Shown: positions 36,679 to 48,029, numbered from the stretch's first letter. The stretch is DNA of 59,059 bases from Paucimonas sp. (GCA_028292545.1 JAQGMC010000125.1:1-59059), one strand, 5' to 3'. Numbers and translations are program-made. Notes: generated by a model from the letters alone, not told the origin.

Positions 36679-39666
36679 TCAGGTCAATTTTTCCAGCAGC
36701 GACTGGGCTTTTTCAACCTGGTCGCGATTGCCGCCTTTCAGCACTTCGTCCAGCAGTTCGCGCGCGCCTTCGGCATCGCCGATTTCCTGGTAAGCCAGCG
36801 CCAGGTCGAGCTTGGTCGCCATTTCGGCACTGGACGCGCCGCTTGCGGCAGCAGGCGCTGGTGCGGGAGACGCCGCAGGGGACGGCGCGGAAAGCGGCGC
36901 GGAAGACGGCGCATCAAGGTCCAGGTTGATCGACGACATGTCGAAATCGAGCGGCGCCGGCTGTGGCGTATCGAGCGCCGGCGCCGTGACATGGAGTTCT
37001 TCGAGGTCGTCAAAATCTTCGTCGACCGGCATCTGCATCGTCGGCACGGCAGACTGCATGCTGCTGACCGGCTTTAGCAAGTCGAAGTTGAAATCCAGCG
37101 CCGCCGGCGTGCTTTCTTTCGCCGTCGGCGCGTCGAGCGCTTCCTCTTCCAGCAGCGGTACCGCGGGGACTGCTGCATGCGTAACCGCTACCGGCTTCGC
37201 ATCGACGGCTTCCTTGTCGCCAAGCTGGTCCAGGTCGAATTCGAAGTCAAGTGTGTTGCCATCGCCTTCGTCCAGTGCAGGTTCCGGCGCTGGCGTAGCT
37301 GCCGCAAGCGCGGACGGCACTTGCGGCGCGCTGAACTCCATCACGTGCTCGCTAACGGCCGGTGCCGCGTCGGCAGCAGGCGCTGCGGCCAGGCTGGCTA
37401 CGGTTGCGGCGGCTGCAGTGGCCACGACCGCCGCCGGCGGCATTTTTTCAGCCGGCGCTGGCGCGTCATCGTCGAACACCAGCGCTTGTCCCGCCTCGTC
37501 CTCGTGGTGGCCACCGCTGGTGGTATTGAGCAAGGCATCCAGGTCCAGGTCGTCGCTCTTGGCAGCCGGCGCCTTGCCGGCAGGCTTGCCGAGCGCATTT
37601 GCGTACAGCGGGTTTTTCGGGTCGATGGCGGCACCCAGCTCTACCGCTTGCGGCCATTCGGGACAATCGCCCTTAGTCATGCTGTACAGCTCGCTTGCGA
37701 CGGTGTCGAAGGCGCGCAAGTCCTTGCGGCTGGCATAAATCTCCAGCAGCTTGAGCCGGACTGCATGCCGGTCTGGTTGCGTGCGCAAGGCTTCCTTCAG
37801 GATTTCTTCAGCCTGGGCGTCGCGGCCATAAGCAATGTAGACGTCGGCTTCAGCCACGGGATCGACTTCATTGGTGTCGAGCTGGCTGGCTGACGGCGTA
37901 AAGCTGGAATTGAATACGCTGCTGGTGTCGACGCTCTGGCCGCCGGTCGTGCCGAAGAGGGAATTGGTGCGCAAATCGGTTTCGGACAAGATGGCGCTGT
38001 CGCTGAAACGCTTCTTCAGCTGGCGCCGCTTGTTGCCCAGGTGCAGGCCAAAGCCGGCCAGCGCGGCCAGCAACAAGCCGCCCACGCCAAGCAGCTTGGG
38101 ATTGTCGAGCAACTCTCCCATCAAGCTGGGCGGAGGGGGCGGTGGAGGCGCAACGAATTTCGGTTTCGCCGGTTTGGCGGGCGGCGTGGCCGCAACCGTC
38201 GGCGTGGCGGGGGATGCGGCAGGCGCGCTGGCTGCAGGCGTGCTGGCTTCAGCTGCGCCGGCTGCAGGCGTGGTACTCGGGGCAGCCTGAGTCGGATTGG
38301 CCGACGCCGGAGCGGCGGGCGCGCCAGCCGGTGCGGCAGCGCCGCTTGCGGTGGAGGCGGCATTGCTGGCCAGCGGCGGCACGGCGGCGGCGCCTGTCGC
38401 CGGCGTTGCACCCTTCGCGGCCTGCTGGCGATCGGCCAGGCCCTGGTTCTTCAGTTCGAGCAGCTTTTGCAAGTCGCCGACATTCTTTTCCAGCTCGCGC
38501 ACACGCGCCTGGGCGTCGGCATTGGCTTTTTCCGCTGCAATCTTGTCTTCGCCCTCGCCGGCACGACCGGTGCCGGAGCGCGATACGGTCAGCTTGTCGC
38601 GTGCGGCATTGGCTGGATTGGCTTGCTCTTGCACGCGCGACGTAATCTTGCCGCCGACGGCTTGCGAGCCTTCGGTGGCGGCACGCGGCGCAGCCACGGC
38701 AACCTGGCCGGCAAGCTTGCTGCGGTAGGTATTGAAATCGGCGGCCTGGGCCACGATCACGCCGTGGGCTTCAGCCTGTCCAAGGGCGCCGGCGGCTTCA
38801 CTGTCCGGCACTTTCAGAATCTGGCCGGCACGCAGCCGGTTCATGTTGTTGCCTGCGAAGGCTTCGGGATTGGCGCGGTACAGCGCCACCAGCATCTGGT
38901 CGAGCGACACGCCTTCGGGCTTGACCTCGGCCGCAATGCGGCCCAGCGTATCGCCGCTCTTTACCTGCACCTCGCCGGCGGCGTTGCCTGCGGCAGGCGC
39001 GCTGGCCGAGCGCGCGGGTGGCGTGGATGGCGCTGCTGCGCTGCGCGCATTGGCGCGGGCGGCGCGCGCTTGGGCACGCGCCTCGGCACGCTCGGCGGCG
39101 CGGTTGCGCGCGGCTGCGGCGGAGCGGAGCGGCGCTTCCGGCTGTGCAGTCGCGCCTTGTGCAATCGCGGCTTGTGCAGTCGTGGATCGTGCAGCAGGCG
39201 CCTGCGCTGTCTGCGCAGCTTGCGGCCGGCGCAATTCAGGCGGGTCGAGCAGGAAGGTGTATTCACGCACCAGCTTGCTGTTGGAGGCGGACACTTCCAG
39301 CAGCAGGTCAACAAAAGGCTCGTTCAACGGCTGGGCGGTGGTGATGCGCACCACATAGTTTCCAGCGCGTTGTTCGACTGCGAAGCGCAGGCTGTACAGG
39401 GCGGGATTGACTTCGATATTGGCTTGGCGGAAGGCTTCCACGGAAGCCAGTTTCACGGCAAGGCTATTGGCTTCGTCGCGTCCGACCGAAGTGAGTTCGA
39501 TCTCGGCATTGAGCGGCTGGCCCAGGCCAGACAGCACAGTGATTTTGCCCAAGCCAGCCGCCGATGCACTGGAAAACGCTGCGGCGGTCATCACCGCAAC
39601 GCCGACGGCTTTCAGGCGGGAGACGCGAGGGAATGGCGCGGCGGGGCGGTTATCTTTGGCTGGCAT
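36679..39666 (-). CDS. fimV: FimV/HubP-family polar landmark protein
   Basis: The 995-residue protein has a signal peptide (about 1-36), the FimV N-terminal domain (about 37-145: AGLGKITVLSGLGQPLNAEIEL), a LysM peptidoglycan-binding domain (about 232-292: VKSGDTLGRIAAEV, MNRLRAGQILKVP), a coiled-coil region (about 375-410), a Pro/Ala linker, a membrane helix (about 532-548), and a long acidic cytoplasmic part with a TPR-like segment (about 610-660) and a FimV C-terminal domain (about 950-995: KLDLALAYQEIGDAEGARELLDEVLKGG). Such proteins organise cell poles and, in Pseudomonas, type IV pilus assembly and cAMP production. The last point matters here because a cAMP block lies 17 kb away. Confidence 0.93.
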   Translation of the reverse strand: MPAKDNRPAAPFPRVSRLKAVGVAVMTAAAFSSASAAGLGKITVLSGLGQPLNAEIELTSVGRDEANSLAVKLASVEAFRQANIEVNPALYSLRFAVEQRAGNYVVRITTAQPLNEPFVDLLLEVSASNSKLVREYTFLLDPPELRRPQAAQTAQAPAARSTTAQAAIAQGATAQPEAPLRSAAAARNRAAERAEARAQARAARANARSAAAPSTPPARSASAPAAGNAAGEVQVKSGDTLGRIAAEVKPEGVSLDQMLVALYRANPEAFAGNNMNRLRAGQILKVPDSEAAGALGQAEAHGVIVAQAADFNTYRSKLAGQVAVAAPRAATEGSQAVGGKITSRVQEQANPANAARDKLTVSRSGTGRAGEGEDKIAAEKANADAQARVRELEKNVGDLQKLLELKNQGLADRQQAAKGATPATGAAAVPPLASNAASTASGAAAPAGAPAAPASANPTQAAPSTTPAAGAAEASTPAASAPAASPATPTVAATPPAKPAKPKFVAPPPPPPPSLMGELLDNPKLLGVGGLLLAALAGFGLHLGNKRRQLKKRFSDSAILSETDLRTNSLFGTTGGQSVDTSSVFNSSFTPSASQLDTNEVDPVAEADVYIAYGRDAQAEEILKEALRTQPDRHAVRLKLLEIYASRKDLRAFDTVASELYSMTKGDCPEWPQAVELGAAIDPKNPLYANALGKPAGKAPAAKSDDLDLDALLNTTSGGHHEDEAGQALVFDDDAPAPAEKMPPAAVVATAAAATVASLAAAPAADAAPAVSEHVMEFSAPQVPSALAAATPAPEPALDEGDGNTLDFEFDLDQLGDKEAVDAKPVAVTHAAVPAVPLLEEEALDAPTAKESTPAALDFNFDLLKPVSSMQSAVPTMQMPVDEDFDDLEELHVTAPALDTPQPAPLDFDMSSINLDLDAPSSAPLSAPSPAASPAPAPAAASGASSAEMATKLDLALAYQEIGDAEGARELLDEVLKGGNRDQVEKAQSLLEKLT

Positions 39667-39824
39667 TTTTGATTAGATGGCAACGGTTCCCGGTCTGGTT
39701 TCGGGCTGCCGATAGTCCTTGCTCGCGGAGGGTAGTTTCACCATATCATCATGAACTTAGCCCTGCAAGCGCAAGCAGGTTCGCAGCTTGTGTAATAGAC
39801 AGGTAAGGCTGTCTTGATGAAAAC

Positions 39825-39871
39825 AGGACGGACTGATTCGTTGTCCATACACAACGCGATCAGTCCGTCCT
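39825..39871. terminator. long hairpin between asd and fimV
   Basis: AGGACGGACTGAT (39825-39837) pairs perfectly with ATCAGTCCGTCCT (39859-39871), and CGTTGT pairs with ACAACG inside it. On the minus strand it lies 49 bp after asd and is followed by GTTTTCATC, so it is probably the asd terminator. The rest of the 253-bp asd-fimV gap shows nothing I can name. Confidence 0.75.
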
Positions 39872-39919
39872 TGTCATTTACTACTCGCCGCGGGTCGACC
39901 CGCTTGCCCGGCCTGCTGC

Positions 39920-41056
39920 TTAAGCTTCGAGCACGATGCGCAGCATGCGCCGCAAGGGCTCGGCCGCGCCCCACAGCAACTGGTCGCCCACCGTGAAGGC
40001 CGACAGGTATTCGCCACCCATCTGCATCTTGCGCAGGCGGCCCACCGGTATCGTCAGGCTGCCCGTGGTGGCGGCCGGGGTCAGGTCTTTCATCGATGCT
40101 TCACGCGTGTTCGGCACCACTTTGACCCATTCGTTGTTGCTGGCGATGATGTCGTTGATTTCATCCAGCGGCACGTCTTTCTTCAACTTGATCGTCAGGG
40201 CTTGCGAATGGCAGCGCATGGCGCCGATGCGAACGCACAAGCCATCGACGGCAATTGCCGCCCGCGCTGCCGGGCCGAAGCCTTCGCCGCGACCGAGGAT
40301 CTTGTTGGTTTCAGCGCCGCCCTTCCATTCCTCGCGCGACACGCCATTGCCCAGGTCCTTGTCGATCCAGGGAATCAGGTTGCCGCCCAGCGGCACGCCA
40401 AACTGCCTGACTTCATCCTCGCCCATCGCATGCTGGCGCGCCAGGATCTTGCGGTCGATTTCCAGGATGGCCGAAGCCGGATCCGACAACAGTGACTTCA
40501 CTTCGGCATGCAGGCTGCCGAACTGGGTCAGCAATTCACGCATGTGCTGCGCGCCGCCGCCGGACGCAGCCTGGTAAGTCATCGATGTCATCCACTCCAC
40601 CAGGTCGTGCTGGAACAAGCCGCCCAGGCCCGTCAGCATGCACGACACGGTGCAATTGCCGCCGATGTAATTCTTCACGCCGCGGCGCAAGCCGTCGCGA
40701 ATGACATCCAGGTTGACGGGATCGAGCACGATGATTGCGTCATCCTTCATGCGCAGCGTCGACGCGGCATCAATCCAGTAACCGTTCCAGCCGGCCGCGC
40801 GCAGTTTCGGGAATACTTCGCTGGTGTAATCGCCACCCTGGCAAGTCAGGATGATGTCGCAACGCTGGAGCGACGCGATATCGTTCGCATCGAGCAGCCG
40901 GGTTTCATTCTTCGCCATGGCGGGGGCGGCGCCGCCCGCATTGGAGGTCGAGAAAAACAGCGGTTCGATATGCGCGAAGTCGCCCGCTTCCTGCATGCGC
41001 TGCATCAGGACCGAACCAACCATACCACGCCAACCTACGAGGCCTACGAGTTTCAT
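39920..41056 (-). CDS. asd: aspartate-semialdehyde dehydrogenase
   Basis: Asd (378 residues) reduces aspartyl phosphate to the semialdehyde for lysine, methionine, threonine and diaminopimelate synthesis. The NADP motif [12 protein letters not shown] is near the start. The active-site cysteine is in [10 protein letters not shown] (about 132-141) and the catalytic His is in [16 protein letters not shown] (about 270-285). Of two nearby ATGs the second is preferred because GGAA sits seven bases upstream of it. It follows leuB by 102 bp and is closed by a terminator hairpin. Confidence 0.97.
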   Translation of the reverse strand: MKLVGLVGWRGMVGSVLMQRMQEAGDFAHIEPLFFSTSNAGGAAPAMAKNETRLLDANDIASLQRCDIILTCQGGDYTSEVFPKLRAAGWNGYWIDAASTLRMKDDAIIVLDPVNLDVIRDGLRRGVKNYIGGNCTVSCMLTGLGGLFQHDLVEWMTSMTYQAASGGGAQHMRELLTQFGSLHAEVKSLLSDPASAILEIDRKILARQHAMGEDEVRQFGVPLGGNLIPWIDKDLGNGVSREEWKGGAETNKILGRGEGFGPAARAAIAVDGLCVRIGAMRCHSQALTIKLKKDVPLDEINDIIASNNEWVKVVPNTREASMKDLTPAATTGSLTIPVGRLRKMQMGGEYLSAFTVGDQLLWGAAEPLRRMLRIVLEA

Positions 41057-41158
41057 TTTCATTTCCAAAAATACGCTGCGGGTAGCGTCCGCATCCAGAA
41101 GATTCAAAAAGCCGCCAGCGCCATCGCACCAGGCGCGCGACCGGCAGCCAGGCCTGCT

Positions 41159-42232
41159 TTAACGCGCCAGCGCCTTGACCACGGCGTCGCCCATCGTCGC
41201 CGTCGATACCTTGTTGGTGCCGGGCTCGAAAATATCCGCCGTGCGCAAACCCTGGGCCAGCACGTTCTTGACCGCTGCTTCAATGCGGTCGGCCTGCGCC
41301 GCGCGGTTCAACGAGTAACGCAACATCATTGCCGCCGACAGGATCGTTGCCAGCGGATTGGCAATGCCCTGGCCTGCGATATCGGGCGCCGAACCATGCG
41401 ACGGTTCGTACAAGCCTTTGTTGTTGGCATCCAGCGAGGCCGAGGGCAGCATGCCGATCGATCCAGTCAGCATGGCAGCGGCGTCGGACAGGATGTCGCC
41501 AAACATATTGCCGGTGACGATCACGTCGAACTTCTTGGGTGCGCGTACCAATTGCATTGCGGCGTTATCGACATACATGTGGTCCAGCGCCACATCCGGA
41601 TACTCGGCCGCGACTTCGGTCACGATGTCTTTCCAGAACTGGAAAGTTTCCAGCACATTCGCCTTGTCCACGCTGGTCAGGCGCTTGCCGCGCTTTTGCG
41701 CAGTCTGGAAAGCCACATGCGCAATGCGGCGGATTTCCGGCTCGGTATAACGCATCGTATCGAAACCTTCGCGCTCGCCCTTGAAGGGGCCGTCGGGGGC
41801 AATCCGCACGCCACGCGGCTGGCCGAAATAAATGTCGCCGGTCAGTTCACGAATGATCAGGATATCCAGCCCGGACACCACTTCTGGCTTCAGCGTCGAT
41901 GCACCGGCCAGTTCCGGATACAGGATCGCAGGACGCAGGTTGGCGAACAAGCCCAGGTTCTTGCGCAAGCCCAGGATCGCCTGTTCGGGGCGCAGCGGCC
42001 GTTCCAGTTTGTCGTATTTCCAGTCGCCGACCGCGCCGAACAGGATCGCATCGGCATCTTGCGCAAGCTTCAGCGTGGCGTCCGGCAAGGGATGGCCGCT
42101 CGCTTCATAACCGGCGCCGCCCACGGGCGCGCTTTCCATTTCGAAGCGCTCGTCCAGTGCATTGAGCACCTTCACTGCCTCGGCAATGATTTCAGGACCG
42201 ATGCCGTCGCCAGGCAGGATTGCAATCTTCAT
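41159..42232 (-). CDS. leuB: 3-isopropylmalate dehydrogenase
   Basis: LeuB (357 residues) oxidises and decarboxylates 3-isopropylmalate in leucine synthesis, using NAD+ and Mg2+. [15 protein letters not shown] marks the start. The substrate arginines are near [25 protein letters not shown] (about 78-102), and the Tyr/Lys catalytic pair lies around MRYTEPE (about 156-162) and DKANVLE (about 190). The metal aspartates are in [15 protein letters not shown]. It lies between leuD (111 bp upstream) and asd (102 bp downstream). Confidence 0.97.
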   Translation of the reverse strand: MKIAILPGDGIGPEIIAEAVKVLNALDERFEMESAPVGGAGYEASGHPLPDATLKLAQDADAILFGAVGDWKYDKLERPLRPEQAILGLRKNLGLFANLRPAILYPELAGASTLKPEVVSGLDILIIRELTGDIYFGQPRGVRIAPDGPFKGEREGFDTMRYTEPEIRRIAHVAFQTAQKRGKRLTSVDKANVLETFQFWKDIVTEVAAEYPDVALDHMYVDNAAMQLVRAPKKFDVIVTGNMFGDILSDAAAMLTGSIGMLPSASLDANNKGLYEPSHGSAPDIAGQGIANPLATILSAAMMLRYSLNRAAQADRIEAAVKNVLAQGLRTADIFEPGTNKVSTATMGDAVVKALAR

Positions 42233-42343
42233 TTTTGAGTTCCGTTTATGCTGTTTTGCGTTGGGCTTTTGCGCACTGCCGTTGTCCTGGCCTGTGCCTG
42301 GCTTGTACCTGTGGCCCGGCTGTCGTGTGTGCTGCGCCGCCAA

Positions 42344-42991
42344 TCAAATGGTGTTGGTGAGCCAGGGCTGGTTTGCCAGGTGGCGCGCTTCAAATTCGCG
42401 GATCTTGTCGGACTGGCGCAGCGTCAGGCCAATGTCATCCAGGCCATTCAGCAGGCAATACTTGCGAAAGGCATCCACTTCGAACGGATAGCTGATGTTG
42501 CCGTTGCCGGTAGACACGAGTTGCCGCTCCAGGTCGATCACGAGGCGGAAGCCAGGGAAAGCCTTGACTTCGTTGAACAGGTGGTCGATCTGGCCTTCGG
42601 TCAGCACGACGGGCAGCAAGCCATTCTTGAAGCAATTATTGAAAAAGATATCGGCGAAGCTGGGCGCCAGCACGGCGCGGAAGCCAAACTGGTCCAGCGC
42701 CCAGGGCGCATGTTCGCGCGAAGAGCCGCAACCGAAGTTTTTGCGCGCCAGCAGGATAGACGCACCCTGGTAACGCTGCTGGTTCAGCACAAAGTCGGGA
42801 TTCAGCGGACGGCGGCTATTGTCCATGCCCGGCTCGCCATGGTCGAGGTAGCGCCATTCGTCGAACAGGTTGGGGCCGAAGCCGCTGCGCTTGATCGACT
42901 TCAGGAATTGCTTGGGGATGATGGCGTCGGTATCGACATTGGCGCGGTCCAGCGGCGCCACGATGCCGTCTACGATGGTGAATTGTCTCAT
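42344..42991 (-). CDS. leuD: 3-isopropylmalate dehydratase small subunit
   Basis: LeuD (215 residues) is the swivel-domain subunit of isopropylmalate isomerase. The protein starts [26 protein letters not shown] and contains [14 protein letters not shown] (about 79-92), the substrate-binding loop, with [17 protein letters not shown]. The start is the ATG after GGACCTGAA, 38 bp beyond the leuC stop; a longer frame begins ten codons earlier. Small subunits of this type are 200-220 residues, so length is normal. Confidence 0.96.
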   Translation of the reverse strand: MRQFTIVDGIVAPLDRANVDTDAIIPKQFLKSIKRSGFGPNLFDEWRYLDHGEPGMDNSRRPLNPDFVLNQQRYQGASILLARKNFGCGSSREHAPWALDQFGFRAVLAPSFADIFFNNCFKNGLLPVVLTEGQIDHLFNEVKAFPGFRLVIDLERQLVSTGNGNISYPFEVDAFRKYCLLNGLDDIGLTLRQSDKIREFEARHLANQPWLTNTI

Positions 42992-43029
42992 TTCAGGTCC
43001 TGTGCTGGTCGGTTCATGCAAGCGCCGCC

Positions 43030-44430
43030 TCAGGCGCCGCGCACATCCACAAAATGGCCTTCCACGCCGGCCGCCGCAGCCATCGCCGGGCTGACCAGGT
43101 GGGTGCGCCCGCCTGCGCCCTGGCGGCCTTCGAAGTTGCGGTTGGAGGTCGAGGCGCAGCGTTCGCCCGGCTCAAGCCGGTCGGCATTCATGGCCAGGCA
43201 CATGGAACAGCCTGGCTCGCGCCATTCAAAACCGGCGTCGCGGAAGATGCGGTCCAGTCCTTCACGCTCGGCTTGTTCCTTCACCAGTCCGGAACCCGGC
43301 ACCACCATCGCCAGGCGCACGTTGGAGGCGCGGAATTTACCGCGCACCACGGCCGCCGCCGCGCGCAAATCTTCGATGCGCGAGTTGGTGCAGGAACCAA
43401 TGAAAACCTTGTCGACGCGGATATCGGCAATGGCTGTATTGGGCTTCAAGCCCATGTAGGCCAGCGCCTTTTCCATTGCATCGCGCCGCACCGGGTCTTT
43501 TTCCTTGTCAGGGTCTGGCACGCGGCCATCGACCGCCACCACCATTTCCGGCGAGGTGCCCCAGGTGACTTGCGGCTTGATTTCGGCAGCATTGAGCGTG
43601 ACCACCAGGTCAAAGCGCGCGCCAGCGTCGGATTGCAGCGTGCGCCAGTATTCGACTGCGCGCTCCCAGTGCGGGCCCACCGGCGCGAATGGACGCCCCT
43701 TGACGTAATTGATGGTGGTGTCATCCACTGCGATCATGCCGGCGCGGGCGCCGGCTTCGATTGCCATGTTGCACACCGTCATGCGGCCTTCCATCGACAG
43801 CGAGCGGATGGTCGAGCCGGCGAATTCAATCGCATAGCCCGTGCCGCCGGCGGTGCCGATCTTGCCGATCACAGCCAGCACCACATCCTTGGCCGTGACA
43901 CCCGCTGGCAGCGCGCCATCCACCTGCACCAGCATGGCTTTGGATTTTTTCTGCAGCAGGGTCTGGGTCGCCAGCACGTGCTCAACTTCGGAAGTGCCGA
44001 TACCGTGCGCCAGGCAGCCAAAGGCGCCGTGGGTGGAAGTATGGGAATCGCCGCACACCACCGTCATGCCGGGCAGCGTGGCGCCCTGCTCGGGACCGAT
44101 CACATGCACGATGCCCTGGCGGCGGTCGTTCATGCCGAAATAAGTCAGGCTGTATTGTTTCGCGTTGTCGTCCAGCGTTTCGACTTGCAGGCGCGAGATT
44201 GGGTCGGCGATGCCCTGGGCACGGTCGGTGGTGGGCACATTGTGGTCAGCCACCATCAGGTTGGCGGCGTTGCGCCAGGGCTGGCGCTTGGCCAGCTTCA
44301 GTCCTTCGAAGGCCTGCGGGCTGGTGACCTCATGCAGCAGGTGCCGATCAATGTACAGGATCGAGGTGCCATCGTCGTTGGTGTCGACGACGTGGGAATC
44401 CCACAGCTTGTCGTAAAGGGTTCGGGCCAT
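43030..44430 (-). CDS. leuC: 3-isopropylmalate dehydratase large subunit
   Basis: LeuC (466 residues) is the aconitase-family catalytic subunit that isomerises 2- to 3-isopropylmalate. The [4Fe-4S] cysteines are in [12 protein letters not shown] (about 346-357) and [11 protein letters not shown] (about 405-415). [14 protein letters not shown] and the start [15 protein letters not shown] are typical. It is the first gene of leuC-leuD-leuB. The 206 bp upstream contain no convincing promoter or leucine-rich leader peptide. Confidence 0.97.
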   Translation of the reverse strand: MARTLYDKLWDSHVVDTNDDGTSILYIDRHLLHEVTSPQAFEGLKLAKRQPWRNAANLMVADHNVPTTDRAQGIADPISRLQVETLDDNAKQYSLTYFGMNDRRQGIVHVIGPEQGATLPGMTVVCGDSHTSTHGAFGCLAHGIGTSEVEHVLATQTLLQKKSKAMLVQVDGALPAGVTAKDVVLAVIGKIGTAGGTGYAIEFAGSTIRSLSMEGRMTVCNMAIEAGARAGMIAVDDTTINYVKGRPFAPVGPHWERAVEYWRTLQSDAGARFDLVVTLNAAEIKPQVTWGTSPEMVVAVDGRVPDPDKEKDPVRRDAMEKALAYMGLKPNTAIADIRVDKVFIGSCTNSRIEDLRAAAAVVRGKFRASNVRLAMVVPGSGLVKEQAEREGLDRIFRDAGFEWREPGCSMCLAMNADRLEPGERCASTSNRNFEGRQGAGGRTHLVSPAMAAAAGVEGHFVDVRGA

Positions 44431-44636
44431 GATTTGACAGTCAGTCGCGCTAGCTATAGCGAAGCGCCTGATTATGCCATACCGTGCAATGCGGAACCAT
44501 GTTGCCGGGGAGTGTGCAGCCGGCTGGCCATCGTGTTGCCGGTGCGTCAAGGCGGGCAACCCGGCCGGCTGCGAGCGCCGCGCCTGCAGGCGCGCGCCCA
44601 AGGGCGGCGACCTGCATCCGGCGCAACGCGCCTGGA

Positions 44637-45470
44637 TTATTTCTTGGCTTGCTGGTACAGCGGCATCACCCGCGCAGCATAGCTGGTGAGGTCAGCCATG
44701 CGCTCGGCGCGCGGCGGATGGGTGGACAGGAATTTCGGACCGTCGGCCCCGCCCACTGAACCCATCTTCTGCCACAGGGAAACGGCGGCACGCGGGTCAT
44801 AGCCGGCGCGGGCGGCAAGTTCGACGCCAATACGGTCGGCTTCGGTTTCGTGTGCGCGCGAGTTCGGCAGGCCCAGCACGCCCATGTAGGCATATTCCAT
44901 CCCTTTCTGCCCAATGTCGCCCAGGCCGGCTACTGCCGAGATGATCTGGATGCCCACGCCCGCCATCGCTTGTTCGGAAGCCCGTTCCCGGGAATGTTCG
45001 CGCAGCGCATGCGCCATTTCATGGCCCAGTACGGCAGCCAGTTCATCATCGGTCAGGTTCAGCTTTTCCATCAAGCCGGTATAGACCGCGATCTTGCCGC
45101 CTGGCATGCACCAGGCATTGACTTCGGGTGAAGTCAGCACATTGACTTCCCACTTCCATTTCAGTGCATCCGGACGGAAAGCTGGCACCTGCTGGATCAA
45201 TCGCGACGAGATTGTGCGGACCCGGTTGTATTGCGCCGGATTGCGGTTGACGTTCCCTTTTTTCTGCTCCGCCGCCAGCAGCTTGCCATATTCCTGCGTG
45301 GCGGCTTGCTCGATTTCCCCTGCCGAAATCGCCATGCGCTGGCTGCGATCCACGCCCACTACGCCAGACTGGGTGGTTTGTACCGTTTCACAACCCACGG
45401 CGAATACCAGCGTCAAGCCCATGGCCAGGCCGCGCACCCAATTGCGACGATCCGTGCTTCGTTTGCTCAT
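44637..45470 (-). CDS. M48-family metalloprotease, BepA/LoiP-like lipoprotein
   Basis: The 277-residue protein has a signal peptide with a probable lipobox (AVGC, Cys27), then an M48 peptidase domain. The zinc site is HEMAH (150-154) with the third ligand in [11 protein letters not shown] (about 205-215). Envelope M48 proteases such as BepA and LoiP degrade misassembled outer-membrane proteins. It starts one base after the stop of an MFS gene on the same strand, so it is probably translationally coupled. The name loiP or bepA cannot be chosen from sequence alone. Confidence 0.88.
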   Translation of the reverse strand: MSKRSTDRRNWVRGLAMGLTLVFAVGCETVQTTQSGVVGVDRSQRMAISAGEIEQAATQEYGKLLAAEQKKGNVNRNPAQYNRVRTISSRLIQQVPAFRPDALKWKWEVNVLTSPEVNAWCMPGGKIAVYTGLMEKLNLTDDELAAVLGHEMAHALREHSRERASEQAMAGVGIQIISAVAGLGDIGQKGMEYAYMGVLGLPNSRAHETEADRIGVELAARAGYDPRAAVSLWQKMGSVGGADGPKFLSTHPPRAERMADLTSYAARVMPLYQQAKK

Positions 45471-45471
45471 G

Positions 45472-46638
45472 TCATTCCCCGAAATTTTTGTGCCAACGAT
45501 AAGACATTGCCGCAGCCCCCGCCCCGGCCGCGCACAACACCGCCGCGACCAGATAGACCGCCCGGGGGCCGAATGTATCCCAGAACACGCTCAGCAGCAG
45601 CCCCCCGGCGCTGCCTCCCAAGCCGTATGAAATACTGATGAACAATGCTTGTCCGCGCGCCTGCAAGGGCCCGCTGAACCAGCGCTGCATGGTCGCAACC
45701 GAGGCCGAATGATGCACGCCAAAGGTTGCCGCATGCAGCACCTGTGCCACCAGCAGCCAGAACAGCGACTGCGCGGCAAAACCAATCATCAGGAAGCGCA
45801 CGACGCCAATCAGCAGCGACGCAAGCATCAGGCGTTCAACGCCGATACGCCTGAAGATGGGGGCCTGCCAGAAAAAAAACAAGATTTCCGCGACCACGCC
45901 CAGTGACCACATTAGCCCGATCACCGTTTTGCTGTAACCGATCTGCGCAAGATAGAGGGAATAAAACACATACATTGCCGCATGGGCGGCAATCATCAGG
46001 AAGGTCGACAGGAAGAAAGCCTGCACATCGCGCCGCCGCAGCAGCTCCGACATGGCGGCCACAGGCCGCGCCGGCGCCGGCTCGGCCGACTCACGCATGC
46101 GCAGGCTGGCAATCAGCACCAGCGACAGCAGGGCCAGGGCGATCCAGGGCAGCATGCGGATGCCTTGCCAGTCGAGCAGCTTGCCGGCAATCGATACCGC
46201 GACGATGAAGCCGACCGAGCCCCATAGCCGCAGCCGGCCGTAATGCGTGAGGTCACCGCGCATGGACGACAGCATCAGCGCTTCCGACAGCGGGCCCTGG
46301 GCGCTGGTGAACAAATTGAATACCACCATCACGATGAAAACCTGGGTGAAACCGTCTGCGATGAACAGGCCGCAAAACGAGAGCACCGCGGCGGCAGCGG
46401 TGAAGCGCAGTACCAGCACGCGCTGTTGCCTGTGGTCGGCGATCCAGCCCCACAGGTTGGGACCGAATATGCGCATCACCTGCATCAGCGACATCAACAG
46501 GCCAATCTGCGCTGCCGACATGCCCAGCTCGGCAAAATACAGGCTGCCGTAGGGCGAGAACACGCCCACATAACCGTAATAGGCAAAGAGGAACAGGGCA
46601 AAGCTGAAGGATTGATCCGGCCAGGCAGGTCGCAGCAC
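45472..46638 (-). CDS. MFS transporter, sugar/phenylpropionate-type
   Basis: The 388-residue protein has 12 predicted membrane segments and starts with GTG (GTG CTG CGA). FLFAYYGYVGVFSPYGSLYFAELGMSAAQIGLLMSLMQVMRI and LWGWIADHRQQR match the MFS_1_like/HcaT-LacY-like group. The substrate is unknown. Its stop is one base before the M48 protease ATG, suggesting a two-gene unit. The 198-bp stretch between its start and the aroC stop holds a tandem repeat at the aroC end. Confidence 0.82.
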   Translation of the reverse strand: MLRPAWPDQSFSFALFLFAYYGYVGVFSPYGSLYFAELGMSAAQIGLLMSLMQVMRIFGPNLWGWIADHRQQRVLVLRFTAAAAVLSFCGLFIADGFTQVFIVMVVFNLFTSAQGPLSEALMLSSMRGDLTHYGRLRLWGSVGFIVAVSIAGKLLDWQGIRMLPWIALALLSLVLIASLRMRESAEPAPARPVAAMSELLRRRDVQAFFLSTFLMIAAHAAMYVFYSLYLAQIGYSKTVIGLMWSLGVVAEILFFFWQAPIFRRIGVERLMLASLLIGVVRFLMIGFAAQSLFWLLVAQVLHAATFGVHHSASVATMQRWFSGPLQARGQALFISISYGLGGSAGGLLLSVFWDTFGPRAVYLVAAVLCAAGAGAAAMSYRWHKNFGE

Positions 46639-46808
46639 GAGTGGAGTCCAGGAAGCAGGAAATGCGGTGGGCTATTCTAACCGTGCCTGCTGGCATGACC
46701 GCTTCAATTTGCTGCTTTCCGGCAACGCAAGCCGGTGCCCGGACCGGGGCGGCCCGTCGATGCGTTCATTGCGCCGGCCTGGCCCGGCGGCGCGCTGCAT
46801 GGCCGCCC

Positions 46809-46862
46809 TTCAGCGCAAGCGGGGTGTGGGCACCGTTCAGCGCAAGCGTGGTGTGGCCACCT
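46809..46862. repeat. 27-bp tandem repeat, two copies, at the aroC 3' end
   Basis: Two 27-bp units (46809-46835 and 46836-46862) differ at three positions; both begin TTCAGCGCAAGCG. The second unit contains the aroC stop codon and the last codons (TPRLR-stop), and the first repeats the same stop-codon region just downstream of aroC. Confidence 0.85.
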
Positions 46863-47925
46863 GCACGTTTGCGCATTGCGCGCGATGGCGCAGCGCGTGG
46901 TCCATCAGCACCAGCGCCAGCATCGCTTCGGCAATCGGCGTGGCCCGTATGCCCACGCAAGGATCGTGGCGGCCAAAGGTTTCGACAGTTTGCGGATTGC
47001 CTTGCTTGTCGATCGAGCGCCGCGGCACCCGTATGCTGGAAGTTGGCTTGATGGCCAGCGACACGGTGATGTCCTGGCCGGTCGATATGCCGCCCAGCAC
47101 ACCGCCGGCATGGTTGCTGGCGAAGCCTTGCGGCGTCAGTTCGTCGCCATGTTCGCTACCCTTTTGCGTGATGCAGCCAAAGCCGGCGCCAATCTCCACG
47201 CCCTTGACCGCATTGATGCCCATCATGGCGTGGGCAATGTCGGCGTCCAGCTTGTCGTAGATCGGTTCGCCCAGGCCCACCGGCACCTGGCGCGCCACCA
47301 CGTCGATCCGGGCGCCGCAAGAGTCGCCCAGGCGCCGCAGCTCATCCATATAGGCTTCCAGTTCCGGTACGACCTCGGCATTGGCAGCGAAAAAGGGATT
47401 GTTGTGTACGTGGTCCCAGGACTGGAAAGCAATGACGCGCTCGCCCAACTGGCTCATGCAGCCGTGGAAGCTGGTGCCGTACTGCTCGAACAGCCACTTG
47501 CGCGCAATCGCTGCAGCAGCGACGGCGGGCGCCGTCAGCCGCGCGGAAGAACGGCCGCCGCCACGCGGGTCGCGAATGCCGTATTTGTGCCAGTAGGTGT
47601 AATCCGCATGGCCGGGGCGGAAGGTTTCGGCGATATTGCTGTAGTCCTTGCTGCGCTGGTCTTCATTCTGGATCAACAGCGCAATCGGCGTGCCGGTGGT
47701 GCGGCCCTCGAAAACGCCGGACAGGATTTTTACCGTATCTGGCTCCTGGCGCTGCGTCACGTGGCGCGAGGTGCCGGGACGGCGGCGGTCAAGTTCGGGC
47801 TGGATGTCAGCCTCAGACAGCAGCATGCCGGGCGGGCAGCCATCGACCACGCAACCGATCGCAGGGCCGTGCGATTCGCCGAAGGTGGAGACAGTGAATA
47901 GTGTGCCGATGGTGCTGCCGGACAT
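46837..47925 (-). CDS. aroC: chorismate synthase
   Basis: AroC (362 residues, normal length) makes chorismate from EPSP with reduced FMN. The motifs are [18 protein letters not shown] (about 16-33), [25 protein letters not shown] and, near the C-terminus, [16 protein letters not shown] and [16 protein letters not shown]. The last seven residues are VATPRLR, encoded by a duplicated 27-bp unit. It lies on the minus strand, 104 bp after the LplT-like gene, so it may have its own promoter. Confidence 0.97.
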   Translation of the reverse strand: MSGSTIGTLFTVSTFGESHGPAIGCVVDGCPPGMLLSEADIQPELDRRRPGTSRHVTQRQEPDTVKILSGVFEGRTTGTPIALLIQNEDQRSKDYSNIAETFRPGHADYTYWHKYGIRDPRGGGRSSARLTAPAVAAAAIARKWLFEQYGTSFHGCMSQLGERVIAFQSWDHVHNNPFFAANAEVVPELEAYMDELRRLGDSCGARIDVVARQVPVGLGEPIYDKLDADIAHAMMGINAVKGVEIGAGFGCITQKGSEHGDELTPQGFASNHAGGVLGGISTGQDITVSLAIKPTSSIRVPRRSIDKQGNPQTVETFGRHDPCVGIRATPIAEAMLALVLMDHALRHRAQCANVQVATPRLR

Positions 47926-48029
47926 GATGGGCCTGAATGAAAGTGCGAAACACTGGATTCTAGCAGGGACAAACGATGCCGAGCCCGCCAGCCACGGCCC
48001 CCCCCGGGTTCTATCCCCGATAGGGCGGC

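Noticed and set aside
38041..42238. Long plus-strand open frames (543 and 576 codons) opposite fimV and leuB/asd
   Set aside because: They are complementary-strand shadows with Arg/Gly/His-rich composition, lying over clearly coding genes.
44431..44636. leuC leader or attenuator
   Set aside because: No leucine-rich peptide, no terminator stem with T-tract, and no good promoter could be found.
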